The notes under the pieces were generated by a model. It did no database searches. It saw only the letters and a list, made by a program, of their open reading frames with translations, and had not been told where the DNA came from. The position numbers and the translations under genes are program-made. DNA of 64,000 nt. Origin: Liquorilactobacillus aquaticus DSM 21051. Its GTDB lineage: Bacteria > Bacillota > Bacilli > Lactobacillales > Lactobacillaceae. Within the stretch, counting starts at the first letter, position 1. Each line of letters begins with the position of its first letter. Below are positions 28,384-36,890 of the stretch, one piece after another. The stretch spans positions 124,001 through 188,000 of the forward strand of contig NZ_AYZD01000018.1 in assembly GCF_001436755.1 (NCBI RefSeq), read 5' to 3'.

Positions 28384-29274
28384 TTATTTAAAATTTAAAT
28401 GATGATAGGCATTATAAACCAGTTGCTTTTTTAATTTGTTTCGCTTAGCTACCAGTTTGATAGCTTCATTCACTCTTATCGTCTCATCCTCTAACAGCTG
28501 ATTAACCTGTTCTTCCAAAGAAAGTTTTTCCGACTGTTCTTCAGGTTCATCTTTAAAATCTTTTCTACCTTCAACAATTAAGCAAAATTCCCCCCGAACC
28601 TCTTGTGTCTCAGTCCATTCCAAGGCATCAGCCAGACTTCCACGTAAAAACTCTTCATATCGCTTAGTAAGCTCCCGACATAAAACAACTTTTCGATCTT
28701 CACCAAAACTTTTAATAATCGCTTGAAGTGTTTTCTTCAAGCGATGAGGTGCCTCATAAAAAATCATTGTTTCCGTGTGTTTATTTAATTTTTTTAGCTC
28801 AGCCTCCCTCAAAGAATTTTTACGAGCTAAAAAACCATAAAAAATAAAAGGCTGCGGCGCCAAACCAGAAGCAATCAATGCAGTAACTCCTGCATTAGCT
28901 CCCGGCAATGGAACAACAGCGACATTTTGCGCTATACACTCTTCAACCAATTCATGCCCAGGATCACTAATCGAAGGCATCCCGGCATCACTAACCTGTG
29001 CAATTGATCGCCCCTCTAAAAGTTTCTTTACAAGCAAGGGTATTCTTTCTTTTGTATTATGTTCATGGAAACTAATTTGCGGAGTTTTTATTTCAAAATG
29101 ATTCAGCAGCTTTTGTGTATTACGCGTATCTTCAGCAGCAATTAAATCTACCTCTTTAAGTATATCAATTGCACGCAAAGTCATATCAGCAAGATTTCCG
29201 ATTGGGGTCGGTACCAAATACAAAGATCCGCTAGTTCCTGTATGATGAAAACTGCTCATTGCTTCTATAGTCAT
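28384..29274 (-). CDS. rsmI: 16S rRNA C1402 2'-O-methyltransferase RsmI
   Basis: RsmI methylates the ribose of C1402 in the 16S decoding centre, using SAM. The 296-residue product has the tetrapyrrole-methylase fold with LYLVPTPIGNLADMTLRAI, LIAAEDTRNTQKLLNHF, QVSDAGMPSISDPG, VVPLPGANAGVTALIASGL and FYEAPHRLKKTL. The start is ATG 29274, after GGGGAGAG, overlapping the yabA stop (TAATG). The position after yabA is the B. subtilis arrangement. Confidence 0.96.
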   Translation of the reverse strand: MTIEAMSSFHHTGTSGSLYLVPTPIGNLADMTLRAIDILKEVDLIAAEDTRNTQKLLNHFEIKTPQISFHEHNTKERIPLLVKKLLEGRSIAQVSDAGMPSISDPGHELVEECIAQNVAVVPLPGANAGVTALIASGLAPQPFIFYGFLARKNSLREAELKKLNKHTETMIFYEAPHRLKKTLQAIIKSFGEDRKVVLCRELTKRYEEFLRGSLADALEWTETQEVRGEFCLIVEGRKDFKDEPEEQSEKLSLEEQVNQLLEDETIRVNEAIKLVAKRNKLKKQLVYNAYHHLNFK

Positions 29275-29612
29275 TAACGTCTCTCCCCATATATAACATC
29301 TTGACAAAAAACACAAGGCTCATCATTAATGCGCCTAGTTCCGTACATATTATCAATATTGCAAACATGAAATCCCTCTTCATAAAGCATTTCCAAATTC
29401 TGTCGCGACTTAGAAAGGCCCTGTCCATCATTTTGCTTTTGTGTTTCTAATTCTTTCAAATGCTCACGAAGATGCTGATTCTCTATTTCCAGTTCCGCAT
29501 TTTTTTCAATTACACGCATCATTTCAGCTTTTATTGTTTCAATTTTATCAAGCATCTTTTTCGTTTCTGAGCCCATATCTGCAAAACTATCGTACAACTC
29601 TCGTTTATTCAA
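29274..29612 (-). CDS. yabA: Replication initiation control protein YabA
   Basis: YabA binds DnaA and DnaN and limits replication initiation in Firmicutes. The 112-residue product has an N-terminal coiled coil (from KRELYDSFADMGSETKKML through ENQHLREHLKELE) for tetramerisation, then a zinc-binding C-terminus with HVCN and CVFC spacing. I chose the TTG at 29612 because GAAGGTGA precedes it and the product then begins NKRELYDSF, like B. subtilis YabA; a longer frame from 29648 overlaps holB and lacks a good site. Confidence 0.9.
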   Translation of the reverse strand: MNKRELYDSFADMGSETKKMLDKIETIKAEMMRVIEKNAELEIENQHLREHLKELETQKQNDGQGLSKSRQNLEMLYEEGFHVCNIDNMYGTRRINDEPCVFCQDVIYGERR

Positions 29613-29626
29613 AAAATCACCTTCAT

Positions 29627-30619
29627 TTATCCGTGATAACACCGACATAATTCGAGCGTCAATGCTTCGATAACATTTTGAAATGAAACATTTACCGCTA
29701 TTCTTTTTTTTGTTTCCAATATCAGTTCAGTTGCTTCAAGGATTTTTTGTGTTGAAAACGGTTGGAGCGCTTCAGAAAATTCCTGATTAAATGCAGTAAA
29801 AGAAAATTTTCTTTGTGAATAACGAAGCAACAGTAGATCTTTAGTTAAGAGTACTAGCAAGTCTAAAAAAAGTTGTTCATCTTTTTTGCCGGACAATAAT
29901 GGCAAAATTTTAGACTGAACATCAACAAAGCATCTCCAATCATTATGCAACACCTGAAGATACCAACGGCATGTGTTTTGGCACAACTGTTCAAAAGTAT
30001 TATCTTGTGCCAAAGTGTGTGCTAATTGAACGCTATCTGTCAATCTACCCAAAACTAAAGCTTTTTCTTTGGAGATACCGTCTTTTTCGAGACTAGCTAC
30101 CAGCTGTTCGTCGGTCAGAGCCGGGAGCTCTACTAATTGACACCGCGAAATAATAGTTGGCAGTAACTGATTAACCGCTGTTGTCAAAAGTATGGCCGTT
30201 ATTTGTCCATTCGGTTCTTCGAGAAACTTCAACAAACTATTAGCAGCTCCAGTAGTCATTTTTTCAGCATCCTGAATAATGAAAAATTTACGATTACTCT
30301 CAACACCACTTTTACTGAATTCTTCTTTCAAAAAACGGATCTGATCAACTTTAATAGATAAACCCTCTGGCGCAACAAAAACAACATCAGGCTGATTTCC
30401 TTCTGCAATACGTTTGCACTCAGCACATTTAAGACAAGGTCTTCCATTTTGAGCATTTGGGCAATATCTTCCCTTTGCAATCCACAATGCCAGTTCCTCT
30501 TTACCAACGCCTTGCGGCCCTGCAAAAATATAAGCATGTGCCAAATGCTCATTTGTTATTAATTCGGCAAAATGCTTTGTAAGCCTAGGCTGAAGATTAG
30601 TTGCTGTCCTTTGTTCCAT
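29627..30619 (-). CDS. holB: DNA polymerase III delta' subunit
   Basis: Delta' is the stator of the clamp loader. The 330-residue product has an AAA+ domain with a degenerate P-loop GPQGVGKEE (about 34-42), in which the usual Thr/Ser is Glu, as expected for a non-hydrolysing subunit; a zinc module (Cys53, 62, 65, 68); and the SRC motif TIISRCQLVELP. It lies between darA and yabA. The RicT gene found here in B. subtilis (yaaT) is absent. Confidence 0.94.
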   Translation of the reverse strand: MEQRTATNLQPRLTKHFAELITNEHLAHAYIFAGPQGVGKEELALWIAKGRYCPNAQNGRPCLKCAECKRIAEGNQPDVVFVAPEGLSIKVDQIRFLKEEFSKSGVESNRKFFIIQDAEKMTTGAANSLLKFLEEPNGQITAILLTTAVNQLLPTIISRCQLVELPALTDEQLVASLEKDGISKEKALVLGRLTDSVQLAHTLAQDNTFEQLCQNTCRWYLQVLHNDWRCFVDVQSKILPLLSGKKDEQLFLDLLVLLTKDLLLLRYSQRKFSFTAFNQEFSEALQPFSTQKILEATELILETKKRIAVNVSFQNVIEALTLELCRCYHG

Positions 30620-30631
30620 TTTTAAACCATC

Positions 30632-30961
30632 CTAAAATTGTAAAAAAGAATCAATCGGCAGAACAAAAACTGTTGCACCGCCAACTTGAACTTCAACAGG
30701 ATAAGAAGCAGTTGCATCCATTGTTGCATCTAAATTAACTGGCGGTGTCATAAACTGCTGTCTTGTGCGTGAGGAATCCTTGATCAACTCTAGTACCTCA
30801 TCGACACGTTCATCCTCAATTCCGATCATATAAGTTGTATTTCCAGATTTCAAAAAGCCACCTGTCGTAGAAAGCTTTGTCGCACGTATGTTGGCTTCGA
30901 TAAATAAATTACTGAGACGATTACTATCCTTATCTTGGACAATTGCAATGATCATTTTCAT
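30632..30961 (-). CDS. darA: c-di-AMP-binding PII-like protein DarA (PstA)
   Basis: A 109-residue PII-like signalling protein that binds cyclic di-AMP as a trimer. It matches the YaaQ/PstA family: MKMIIAIVQDKDSNRL, ANIRATKLSTTGGFLKSGN and the closing VQVGGATVFVLPIDSFLQF. The downstream target is still not well defined. It sits between tmk and holB, the B. subtilis location. The KimA-like transporter at 15454-17283 is another likely member of c-di-AMP signalling here. Confidence 0.95.
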   Translation of the reverse strand: MKMIIAIVQDKDSNRLSNLFIEANIRATKLSTTGGFLKSGNTTYMIGIEDERVDEVLELIKDSSRTRQQFMTPPVNLDATMDATASYPVEVQVGGATVFVLPIDSFLQF

Positions 30962-30988
30962 TTTTATTCCCCCATTCAGAAATTAGCT

Positions 30989-31627
30989 TTAACGAAAAAA
31001 CACTGGTAATTTATTGCTTAATTGGCTGAATGCATCCTCAATTACTTTTTCTAAAGGCTGATTAGCATCTATTGTTACAATTCTTTCAGTTTCCTGTTGT
31101 GCCAATTTTAAGTAAGCAGCGTGCACCGATTGATGAAAGCCAAGCGACTCCGTATCTAATCGATCTATTTCACTTTGACGATGTTTTTTTATTCGCTGCA
31201 AACCGATTTCTGGAGCAACATCAAAATATAAAGTAAGCTCCGGCACTAAACCATCCGTCGCAAAATTATTCATTTGAGCAACTTCGTTTTCGCCTATTCC
31301 ACGACCTGCGCCTTGATAAACAATCGAACTATCCACATAACGATCACTTAATACTAATTTACCTTCCTCTAAAGCAGGAAATACTGTTTCAACCAAATGT
31401 TGTCTCCGTGCAGCTGCATAAAGCAAAGCTTCAGTTCGCGCATCCATCTCAGTTAGATCCTTGTCCAAAATAATTTGGCGAATCGCTTCAGCTATTCGAT
31501 TTCCTCCCGGTTCACGCGTCTCTAAATAATTTATCCCCGCCTGATCAAGGTGAGCAATAATCGCCTTCAATACACTTGTTTTTCCAGAACCATCTGGACC
31601 CTCAAACGTCACAAACTTTCCCTTCAC
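30989..31627 (-). CDS. tmk: Thymidylate kinase
   Basis: Tmk phosphorylates dTMP to dTDP for DNA synthesis. The product, 212 residues as in B. subtilis, has P-loop FEGPDGSGKTS (about 8-18), the DR motif LSDRYVDSSIVYQGAGRG and the LID region around RIKKHRQSEIDRLD. I chose the GTG at 31627, nine bases after GAGG; a longer frame from 31651 adds eight residues without a better site. It begins the tmk-darA-holB-yabA-rsmI string, separated from yaaL by a hairpin. Confidence 0.95.
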   Translation of the reverse strand: MKGKFVTFEGPDGSGKTSVLKAIIAHLDQAGINYLETREPGGNRIAEAIRQIILDKDLTEMDARTEALLYAAARRQHLVETVFPALEEGKLVLSDRYVDSSIVYQGAGRGIGENEVAQMNNFATDGLVPELTLYFDVAPEIGLQRIKKHRQSEIDRLDTESLGFHQSVHAAYLKLAQQETERIVTIDANQPLEKVIEDAFSQLSNKLPVFFR

Positions 31628-31732
31628 TTCAAATAACCTCACTAACTTCATTATAGTATATTTTACTTTACTAACGCCAGCGTGTCTAACTTTGCTATTT
31701 ATATAAACACTATTTATTCAATTGCAAAATTA

Positions 31733-31774
31733 TAAGGCTGATTGATCAAAACCTTCGTTTCGCAATCAGCCTTA
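31733..31774 (-). terminator. Hairpin between yaaL and tmk
   Basis: TAAGGCTGATTG (31733-31744) pairs perfectly with CAATCAGCCTTA (31763-31774). The T tract on the minus strand is only TTATAATTTT, so termination of the dnaX-recR-yaaL transcript may be partial. Confidence 0.6.
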
Positions 31775-31829
31775 CATCTCTGAACCATATCTATCTGGAT
31801 ATAGGCGTTCGCTAGAACAACTTATCAAA

Positions 31830-32117
31830 TCAATGATCAATGATAGATGCTTGGACATGTCCCTTTACTTTTCGTCTTCGTGCTTCTAAATACAAAAATT
31901 CATATTTAGCACCTGCCAGTTCAGTTTGCGCTATTAACTCACTATCAGCTTCTCTAACAGCTTGTTGTGTCTGTTTTGCGCTCTCCCAATCCGCTGCGGC
32001 ATGATCAATTGTTTCTAACAAAAGATCATCATATATTGCTTTAAGTTTCTTCTTGTTTCGACCAAACAAACTTATCAGCCCTTTCTTCGCACTACTAAAT
32101 TTCTTGACGACCTTCAA
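31830..32117 (-). CDS. YaaL family protein (DUF2508)
   Basis: A 95-residue, mostly helical, highly charged protein of the YaaL/DUF2508 family, always found after recR in Firmicutes. Its function is unknown. Recognisable features are the basic start [22 protein letters not shown] and the segment [15 protein letters not shown]. It overlaps the end of recR by 23 bases from a TTG start at 32117; the start is uncertain because AAGG lies too close. Confidence 0.85.
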   Translation of the reverse strand: MKVVKKFSSAKKGLISLFGRNKKKLKAIYDDLLLETIDHAAADWESAKQTQQAVREADSELIAQTELAGAKYEFLYLEARRRKVKGHVQASIIDH

Positions 32118-32694
32118 TTGCCTTGAAAAGGGTCATTTCATCTGCATATTCAATGTCACTTCCTACAGCTAAGCCATGAGCCAAGCGGGTAACTTTAATA
32201 TTAGCTGGTTTGATCAACCTTGAAATATACATTGCAGTTGCTTCACCTTCCGGCGTTGCATTAGTAGCAATAATAACTTCTGAAAGTTCAGCGTTTTTTT
32301 GAAGACGTTTAAGCAAGCTGCTAATATTGATATCCTCTGGCCCTTTTCCCTCAATTGGTGATAAAACACCATGTAAAACGTGGTATAAGCCATGATACTC
32401 GCGCATTTTCTCCAAAGACATAACATCTTTTGACTGCTCAACAACTATCACCTTAGTCTGATCACGGCTCTTATCTGCACAAACAATGCATGGATCATTT
32501 TCCGTTATATTACCGCAAATACTGCAGTAATGAAGGTTCTTTTTAGCTGCAATAAGTGACTTAGCAAATTCATTCACATCATTTTGATCCATACTTATCG
32601 TGTAAAATGCTAATCTTATTGCCGTTTTTTCACCAATTCCTGGCAATTTCATATAACTGTCAATCAATTTTGCAATCGGTTCTGGATACTGCAT
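32095..32694 (-). CDS. recR: Recombination mediator protein RecR
   Basis: RecR works with RecF and RecO to load RecA at gaps. The 199-residue product has a helix-hairpin-helix near the start ([16 protein letters not shown]), a four-Cys zinc finger ([16 protein letters not shown]) and a Toprim domain with [16 protein letters not shown] and [17 protein letters not shown]. The ATG at 32694 follows GAGGAA. It lies between ebfC and yaaL in the conserved dnaX order. Confidence 0.97.
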   Translation of the reverse strand: MQYPEPIAKLIDSYMKLPGIGEKTAIRLAFYTISMDQNDVNEFAKSLIAAKKNLHYCSICGNITENDPCIVCADKSRDQTKVIVVEQSKDVMSLEKMREYHGLYHVLHGVLSPIEGKGPEDINISSLLKRLQKNAELSEVIIATNATPEGEATAMYISRLIKPANIKVTRLAHGLAVGSDIEYADEMTLFKAIEGRQEI

Positions 32695-32724
32695 TTCTAA
32701 AGTTCCTCTCTCCTGCTCAACTGG

Positions 32725-33039
32725 TTAAAAGCCTGGAACATTACGTGTGTACTTTCCCATCGTTTTTTGCGTTTCTTCTTCAATTTTCGTCATCGCGTCA
32801 TTAACTGCCATAATAACCAAATCTTGCAGCATCTCAACATCATCAGGATCAACTGCTTCAGAGCTAATTGCGATATCCTTCATCTCACGTTTACCAGTAA
32901 ATTTAACGACTACTGCGTCATCTGCTGATTTACCAGTAAAAAGCGTTTGATCTAATTTTTCCTGATCTGCTTTCATATTTTTCTGCATTTTTTGCATCTG
33001 TTTCATCATACCTTGCATATTTCCCATTCCACGCATCAT
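32725..33039 (-). CDS. ebfC: Nucleoid-associated protein of the YbaB/EbfC family
   Basis: A 104-residue DNA-binding protein of the YbaB/EbfC family. It starts with a Met-rich helix ([18 protein letters not shown]), followed by [23 protein letters not shown] and the dimer helix [20 protein letters not shown]. The dnaX-ebfC-recR order is nearly universal. No catalytic role is known. Confidence 0.95.
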   Translation of the reverse strand: MMRGMGNMQGMMKQMQKMQKNMKADQEKLDQTLFTGKSADDAVVVKFTGKREMKDIAISSEAVDPDDVEMLQDLVIMAVNDAMTKIEEETQKTMGKYTRNVPGF

Positions 33040-33064
33040 TGTTTAAAACATCCTTTCACTTAAT

Positions 33065-34771
33065 CTAATCTTCTTTTACTTCAACAACATCTTTACCGAA
33101 CATTTTTTCGGCTTCTGTCACCACAGCATCTTTTTGAGACCTGACAGCATCTTTCTTTTCCTCTTTACCGTTCTCAAGTTCATCTTTATGTTCGACAAGA
33201 TACTTTTTCCTCATCTCAGGCCACTGTGTCTGAGTAATAAACACAAGTGTCATCTTTCCGCCCACTAAGCGTTCTAAGCCATTGTTCAAAGCATCAATCA
33301 GTTCTTCATCTGACATCGCTTTTTTACATAGAAAATCATACTTAAAACTTACAATAACTCCACTTTCACTAGCTGCAACTGGTTGTGTAATATTCATCAT
33401 TGCTCTTTGAGTTACAGAAAGCATCGTCATCAGATCTCCCCAGATACTCTTTAATTGTACCAGACTGTCACGGGTTGCATTAGTTAAAACTGGATAAACT
33501 TTTTTTAAATCGACTTTAGGAACATTTCGGTGCTGAACTTTGTTTTTCGTTGAAATTTTATTTTGCGTATTCTCGTCTTTTCTACTATCTGCTGCAGATT
33601 TAAATTTTTCGAATTGCTGCTGCAGTGACTGGAGCTGCTCCTGTAATTTTTTTATTGTCTGACCAGCTTCAGTCGTCACAGGCTCACTGTCCAGTGATTT
33701 GAGCTGAGTTAACTTGATGGTTAAAACCTCAAGATAAACATCGGTATGGGTTGAAAAACGCATATTTTGCTGCTGCTGATTCAAAATATCGATCGCTTCA
33801 TATAAAACTTTTGTACTTGCATTTTCAGCTAAAGATTTGACATCCTCACTAAGTTCTTCTTTTGCTAACATTTCAGGTGCCGTTTTAAAAATCAGTAAAT
33901 TTCGATAGTAATCAATGACATCTTCGATAAAACGGTTTGCGTCTTTTCCTTCTTCTAAGATCAACCGTAGTTCATCCAAGGCTTGTGCTGTTTGTTGTGC
34001 GAATATCTTCTGTAAATAATTTTTAAGTTTTTCCTGTGTGACACTTCCGGTAACCAGCAAAGCGTTCTGAAGTGTAGCTTCCCCCCCTCCAAAAGAGAGG
34101 ACTTGATCTAAAATACTTAATGCATCGCGCATCCCGCCAGAAGCGGCCTTGGCTATGACCTTCAATGCTGGTTCCTCATATTTTAAATTTTTTTGTTTTA
34201 AAATGTACTCCATACGTTCATAAATATCACGCATGTCAATTCTACGAAAATCGAAGCGCTGTGTACGCGAGATAATGGTTGCTGGTATCTTATGTGGTTC
34301 TGTAGTTGCTAGAATAAAAACAACATTTTCTGGCGGTTCTTCAAGTGTTTTTAATAAAGCATTAAAAGCCCCACCCGATAGCATATGAACTTCATCAATA
34401 ATATAAACCTTATAATCAGCCTGCGTAGGTGCGTATTTAACCTTATCACGAATATCTCGAACCTCATCAACACTGTTATTAGAAGCCGCATCAATTTCAA
34501 TAACATCATTTAGCCGCCCTTCAGTGATTGCGCGACAAATTTCACATTCGTTGCAGGGCTCACCATTTTGCTGATGATGGCAGTTAAGTGCTTTTGCAAA
34601 TATTTTTGCTGCAGAAGTTTTACCGGTTCCACGCGGTCCCGTGAAGAGGTAAGCATGGCTAGTTTGACCAGTAGAAATTGCATTTTTCAGTGTCTGTGTG
34701 ATCATTTGCTGACCAACAAGGTCTTCAAACCTCTGTGGTCTCCAAACGCGATATAATGCCTGATACCCCAT
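33065..34771 (-). CDS. dnaX: DNA polymerase III gamma/tau subunit DnaX
   Basis: DnaX is the ATPase of the clamp loader and, as tau, links polymerase cores. The 568-residue product has YRVWRPQRFEDLVGQ, P-loop GPRGTGKTSAAKIFAKALNC, a zinc module (CHHQQNGEPCNECEIC), DEVHML and the sensor motif TIISRTQRFDFRR, then a charged, Gln-rich C-terminal half. The start is ATG 34771 after GAGGGG; a longer frame to 34807 adds 12 residues without a site. I looked for no gamma-type slippage signal beyond the sequence and saw none obvious. Confidence 0.96.
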   Translation of the reverse strand: MGYQALYRVWRPQRFEDLVGQQMITQTLKNAISTGQTSHAYLFTGPRGTGKTSAAKIFAKALNCHHQQNGEPCNECEICRAITEGRLNDVIEIDAASNNSVDEVRDIRDKVKYAPTQADYKVYIIDEVHMLSGGAFNALLKTLEEPPENVVFILATTEPHKIPATIISRTQRFDFRRIDMRDIYERMEYILKQKNLKYEEPALKVIAKAASGGMRDALSILDQVLSFGGGEATLQNALLVTGSVTQEKLKNYLQKIFAQQTAQALDELRLILEEGKDANRFIEDVIDYYRNLLIFKTAPEMLAKEELSEDVKSLAENASTKVLYEAIDILNQQQQNMRFSTHTDVYLEVLTIKLTQLKSLDSEPVTTEAGQTIKKLQEQLQSLQQQFEKFKSAADSRKDENTQNKISTKNKVQHRNVPKVDLKKVYPVLTNATRDSLVQLKSIWGDLMTMLSVTQRAMMNITQPVAASESGVIVSFKYDFLCKKAMSDEELIDALNNGLERLVGGKMTLVFITQTQWPEMRKKYLVEHKDELENGKEEKKDAVRSQKDAVVTEAEKMFGKDVVEVKED

Positions 34772-34827
34772 TTTTGCCCCTCTTTTCGTAAAAGTTACTA
34801 TTCTCATATTAATATATACGCCAATTC

Positions 34828-34858
34828 AAAAAAATCTCCCGACCGCAATGATCGAGAG
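34828..34858 (-). terminator. Terminator after the SRP RNA
   Basis: CTCTCGAT pairs with GTCGGGAG (with two G-U pairs) around a seven-base loop, followed by seven T on the minus strand. Confidence 0.8.
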
Positions 34859-34879
34859 TTTCAATGTCATATTAACTTA

Positions 34880-34969
34880 AGACACATGCCGAACCAAGTT
34901 TAGTGCTGCTTCCTTCCAGACCTGACACGGTTCGCAAGGACGACATTGCCTCAAGGCCTTACGGCACTT
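34880..34969 (-). ncRNA. ffs: Signal recognition particle RNA, small bacterial type
   Basis: The minus strand contains the universal SRP domain IV apical hairpin GTGTCAGGTCTGGAAGGAAG followed by CAGCAC. Outer arms GTGCCG and CGGCAT pair and close a roughly 90-base hairpin. This is the short 4.5S-like form without an Alu domain, as in lactobacilli, whereas B. subtilis has a long form. It lies between tadA and dnaX, the usual Firmicute site. Ends are approximate. Confidence 0.93.
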
Positions 34970-35004
34970 ATTATGATACACGATTTTTCTTAAAATTGCT
35001 AGTT

Positions 35005-35496
35005 TTACTTTGCTTTTTTTTGTGATTTTTTACGTTTTCTTATCTGCTTAAAAAAATTTTTCAATAAAGCTGCACATTGTTCCTGCATCAACCCTTTTTC
35101 AACTTTGACCTGATGATTGAAACGCTTATCAGTTAATAAGTTCATCAAAGTTCCCGCCGTCCCGGCTTTAGGATCTGGTGCCCCGTAGTAAACTTCCTTG
35201 ATTCTTGAATTTATGATTGCGCCACTACACATTGGGCATGGTTCCAAAGTCACAAAAAGCTTTGCATCTGGCAAACGCCAACTACTGACAAAATCATTTG
35301 CTTCTTGAATTGCCAGCATTTCAGCATGCATCGTTGCATTCTGACTGTGCTCCCGTAAATTATGCCCGCGCCCAATTATTTTACCATCCAAAACAATCAC
35401 GCAACCAATTGGCACCTCACCGACTCTTGTCGCCTGGACTCCCTCATAAATGGCCTCTTTCATGAAATTATTTTTCTCTCTTTCACTTAGATCCAC
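35005..35496 (-). CDS. tadA: tRNA-specific adenosine deaminase TadA
   Basis: TadA converts A34 to inosine in tRNA-Arg(ACG). The 163-residue product has the zinc and catalytic motifs HAE (His57, Glu59) and PCPMC (Cys87, Cys90), plus VPIGCVIVLDGKIIGRGHN. The Lys-rich C-terminus is typical. The start is a GTG at 35496 following GGGAT. It stands first in the tadA-ffs-dnaX-recR order. Confidence 0.95.
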   Translation of the reverse strand: MDLSEREKNNFMKEAIYEGVQATRVGEVPIGCVIVLDGKIIGRGHNLREHSQNATMHAEMLAIQEANDFVSSWRLPDAKLFVTLEPCPMCSGAIINSRIKEVYYGAPDPKAGTAGTLMNLLTDKRFNHQVKVEKGLMQEQCAALLKNFFKQIRKRKKSQKKAK

Positions 35497-35517
35497 TATT
35501 CATCCCAGCCCTTCTAC

Positions 35518-36126
35518 TTAAATTGCCTTAGTGCTCTTAAGTATAAAGTATCCCTTTTCTTTAGCCACAACTGTACAATTTCCAAAAACTTCTTCAAGCT
35601 TTTTTTGGGCTGAAGGTGCACCTTGTTTCTTCTGAATTACAATCATGATTTTACCATCTTTTTGAAGATGCTTGTAGGCCCCTTCCAAGATATTATGAAC
35701 AACTTTTTTTCCAGCTCTGATTGGCGGATTTGAAACAATCACCGCATAATCGTCTTTTTCAACCCGCTGATAAATATCTGAAGTCTTTATATTTACATTC
35801 TTAATATTATTTTTTTCTGCATTTTTATCTGCAAGTGAGAGTGCTAATTCATTCACATCAACCAAGTCAACAACACGCTTGGGATATTTTTTAGCAATGC
35901 TCAACCCAATCGGCCCATATCCACAACCAACATCGAGAACATTTCCTTGGACTTGCTCGTCAATTTCAAAATTTTCAATCAGTAATCTTGAACCAAAATC
36001 AACTGTTCTTTTTGAAAAAACGCCATTGTCGGTTATAAATGTAAAATTGTTGCCTAGTAATTCGAAATTCCATGTTTGTTCGTCATGTTTAACGTTTGGA
36101 TTCTTGGAATAATAATAGTTTGTCAT
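35518..36126 (-). CDS. Class I SAM-dependent methyltransferase, RsmC/YbxB-like
   Basis: A 202-residue methyltransferase of the RsmC-like family. It has the SAM-binding motif I VLDVGCGYGPIGLSIAKKYP, the acidic loop VDLVDVNELA and the NPP(I/F/Y) motif VSNPPIRAGK used by enzymes that methylate exocyclic amines of RNA bases. The short form resembles B. subtilis YbxB; the exact rRNA target is unproven. The ATG at 36126 is likely; upstream TTG codons are possible. It lies 21 bases upstream of tadA and shares its strand. Confidence 0.87.
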   Translation of the reverse strand: MTNYYYSKNPNVKHDEQTWNFELLGNNFTFITDNGVFSKRTVDFGSRLLIENFEIDEQVQGNVLDVGCGYGPIGLSIAKKYPKRVVDLVDVNELALSLADKNAEKNNIKNVNIKTSDIYQRVEKDDYAVIVSNPPIRAGKKVVHNILEGAYKHLQKDGKIMIVIQKKQGAPSAQKKLEEVFGNCTVVAKEKGYFILKSTKAI

Positions 36127-36199
36127 CAATAAAGCCAACCTTCTATGATTTAATATAGGATCGTCGAGTAAGAGAGTGAAAAATTTAATATCTAGAAAA

Positions 36200-36247
36200 A
36201 CACTACATATCGTATATTTTTAGCCTAATAAGTGCCATATGTAGTAG
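36200..36247 (+). promoter_or_regulatory. Tandem NrdR-box-like sites upstream of nrdH
   Basis: Two 16-base sites resemble the NrdR consensus acaCwAtATaTwGtgt: 36200-36215 matches about 13 of 16 positions and 36232-36247 matches 8 of the 10 core positions. Their starts are 32 bases apart, the spacing known for paired NrdR boxes. A promoter (TTGATT at 36256-36261, 16 bases, TATACT at 36278-36283) follows directly. nrdR itself is not in the window. Confidence 0.7.
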
Positions 36248-36316
36248 CGCAATACTTGATTATTTCCTAAGTTGCTGTATACTTAGCATACAATATATTA
36301 ATAAGGGGTGCCAACT

Positions 36317-36547
36317 ATGAGTTTAGCAATTTTTACAAAAAATAACTGTATTCAATGCAAAATGACAAAAAAGTTTTTGAGTGAACATCAGATTAGTTTC
36401 GAGGAGCATAATATTACAAAAGAACCACAATACATTGACTATCTGCAAGGAAAGGGATTTCGTTCTGTTCCTGTAATCGAAAAAAACAATGCCCCAATTA
36501 TCAACGGTTTCCGTCCCGATCTTTTGAAAAACTTGATTGCACAATAG
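36317..36547 (+). CDS. nrdH: Glutaredoxin-like protein NrdH
   Basis: NrdH is the small redoxin that reduces class Ib ribonucleotide reductase. The 76-residue product has the redox centre CIQC in FTKNNCIQCKMTKKFL, the conserved GFRSVPVIE before the cis-Pro, and the closing NGFRPDLLKNL. The ATG at 36317 follows AAGGGG with eight-base spacing. It is the first gene behind the NrdR-like sites; nrdE follows only after 343 bases of decayed DNA. Confidence 0.95.
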   Translation: MSLAIFTKNNCIQCKMTKKFLSEHQISFEEHNITKEPQYIDYLQGKGFRSVPVIEKNNAPIINGFRPDLLKNLIAQ

Positions 36548-36556
36548 AAACTACTT

Positions 36557-36746
36557 TTAGTACTTCTTGTAAAGGCCATTATTTTTTCGATAATTATTCC
36601 AGAAACCATCAATTGTTTTAATTATATTTTTACTGTCAGCTAGTTTTTGTTTTGAGTGTGTTAGTTTGTTTGACTGAAAAAATTGGTCAATAAGCTTTAC
36701 ATGACCATCTTCTTTCGTCAAGGCTAGCAAAAAATTTAGTAGATAT
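36557..36746 (-). pseudogene. Gene remnant, C-terminal end, antisense to the nrd genes
   Basis: From 36724 down to a stop at 36557 the minus strand encodes 55 residues with no start codon or ribosome-binding site, including TKEDGHVKLIDQFFQSNKL and IKTIDGFWNNYRKNNGLYKKY. Just upstream, in another frame, lies LLNFLLA, and joining the two across one base gives a smoother sequence, so a frameshift as well as truncation is likely. I do not recognise the family; a distant resemblance to the end of PTS EIIA domains is too weak to name. Confidence 0.5.
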
Positions 36747-36827
36747 TACCGGAACTTGGCAATCACACCTTTGCAGAATTCCTTACTGCAGAGACTTATC
36801 CTAATGTGGTTGCTATGTTCCGTTAAT
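36744..36827 (+). pseudogene. Gene remnant, last 27 codons of an unknown gene
   Basis: A protein-like end, LPELGNHTFAEFLTAETYPN followed by a short tail and TAA, sits directly after two in-frame TAG codons and has no start. It abuts the opposite-strand remnant at about 36744. I do not recognise it. The 50 bases between it and nrdE hold only the nrdE translation start region. Confidence 0.45.
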
Positions 36828-36890
36828 TTATGCCTTCTAATTCAGCAATATAGTTGATAATACCAGAAATTTAAGAAAGTGGTGAAAAGT

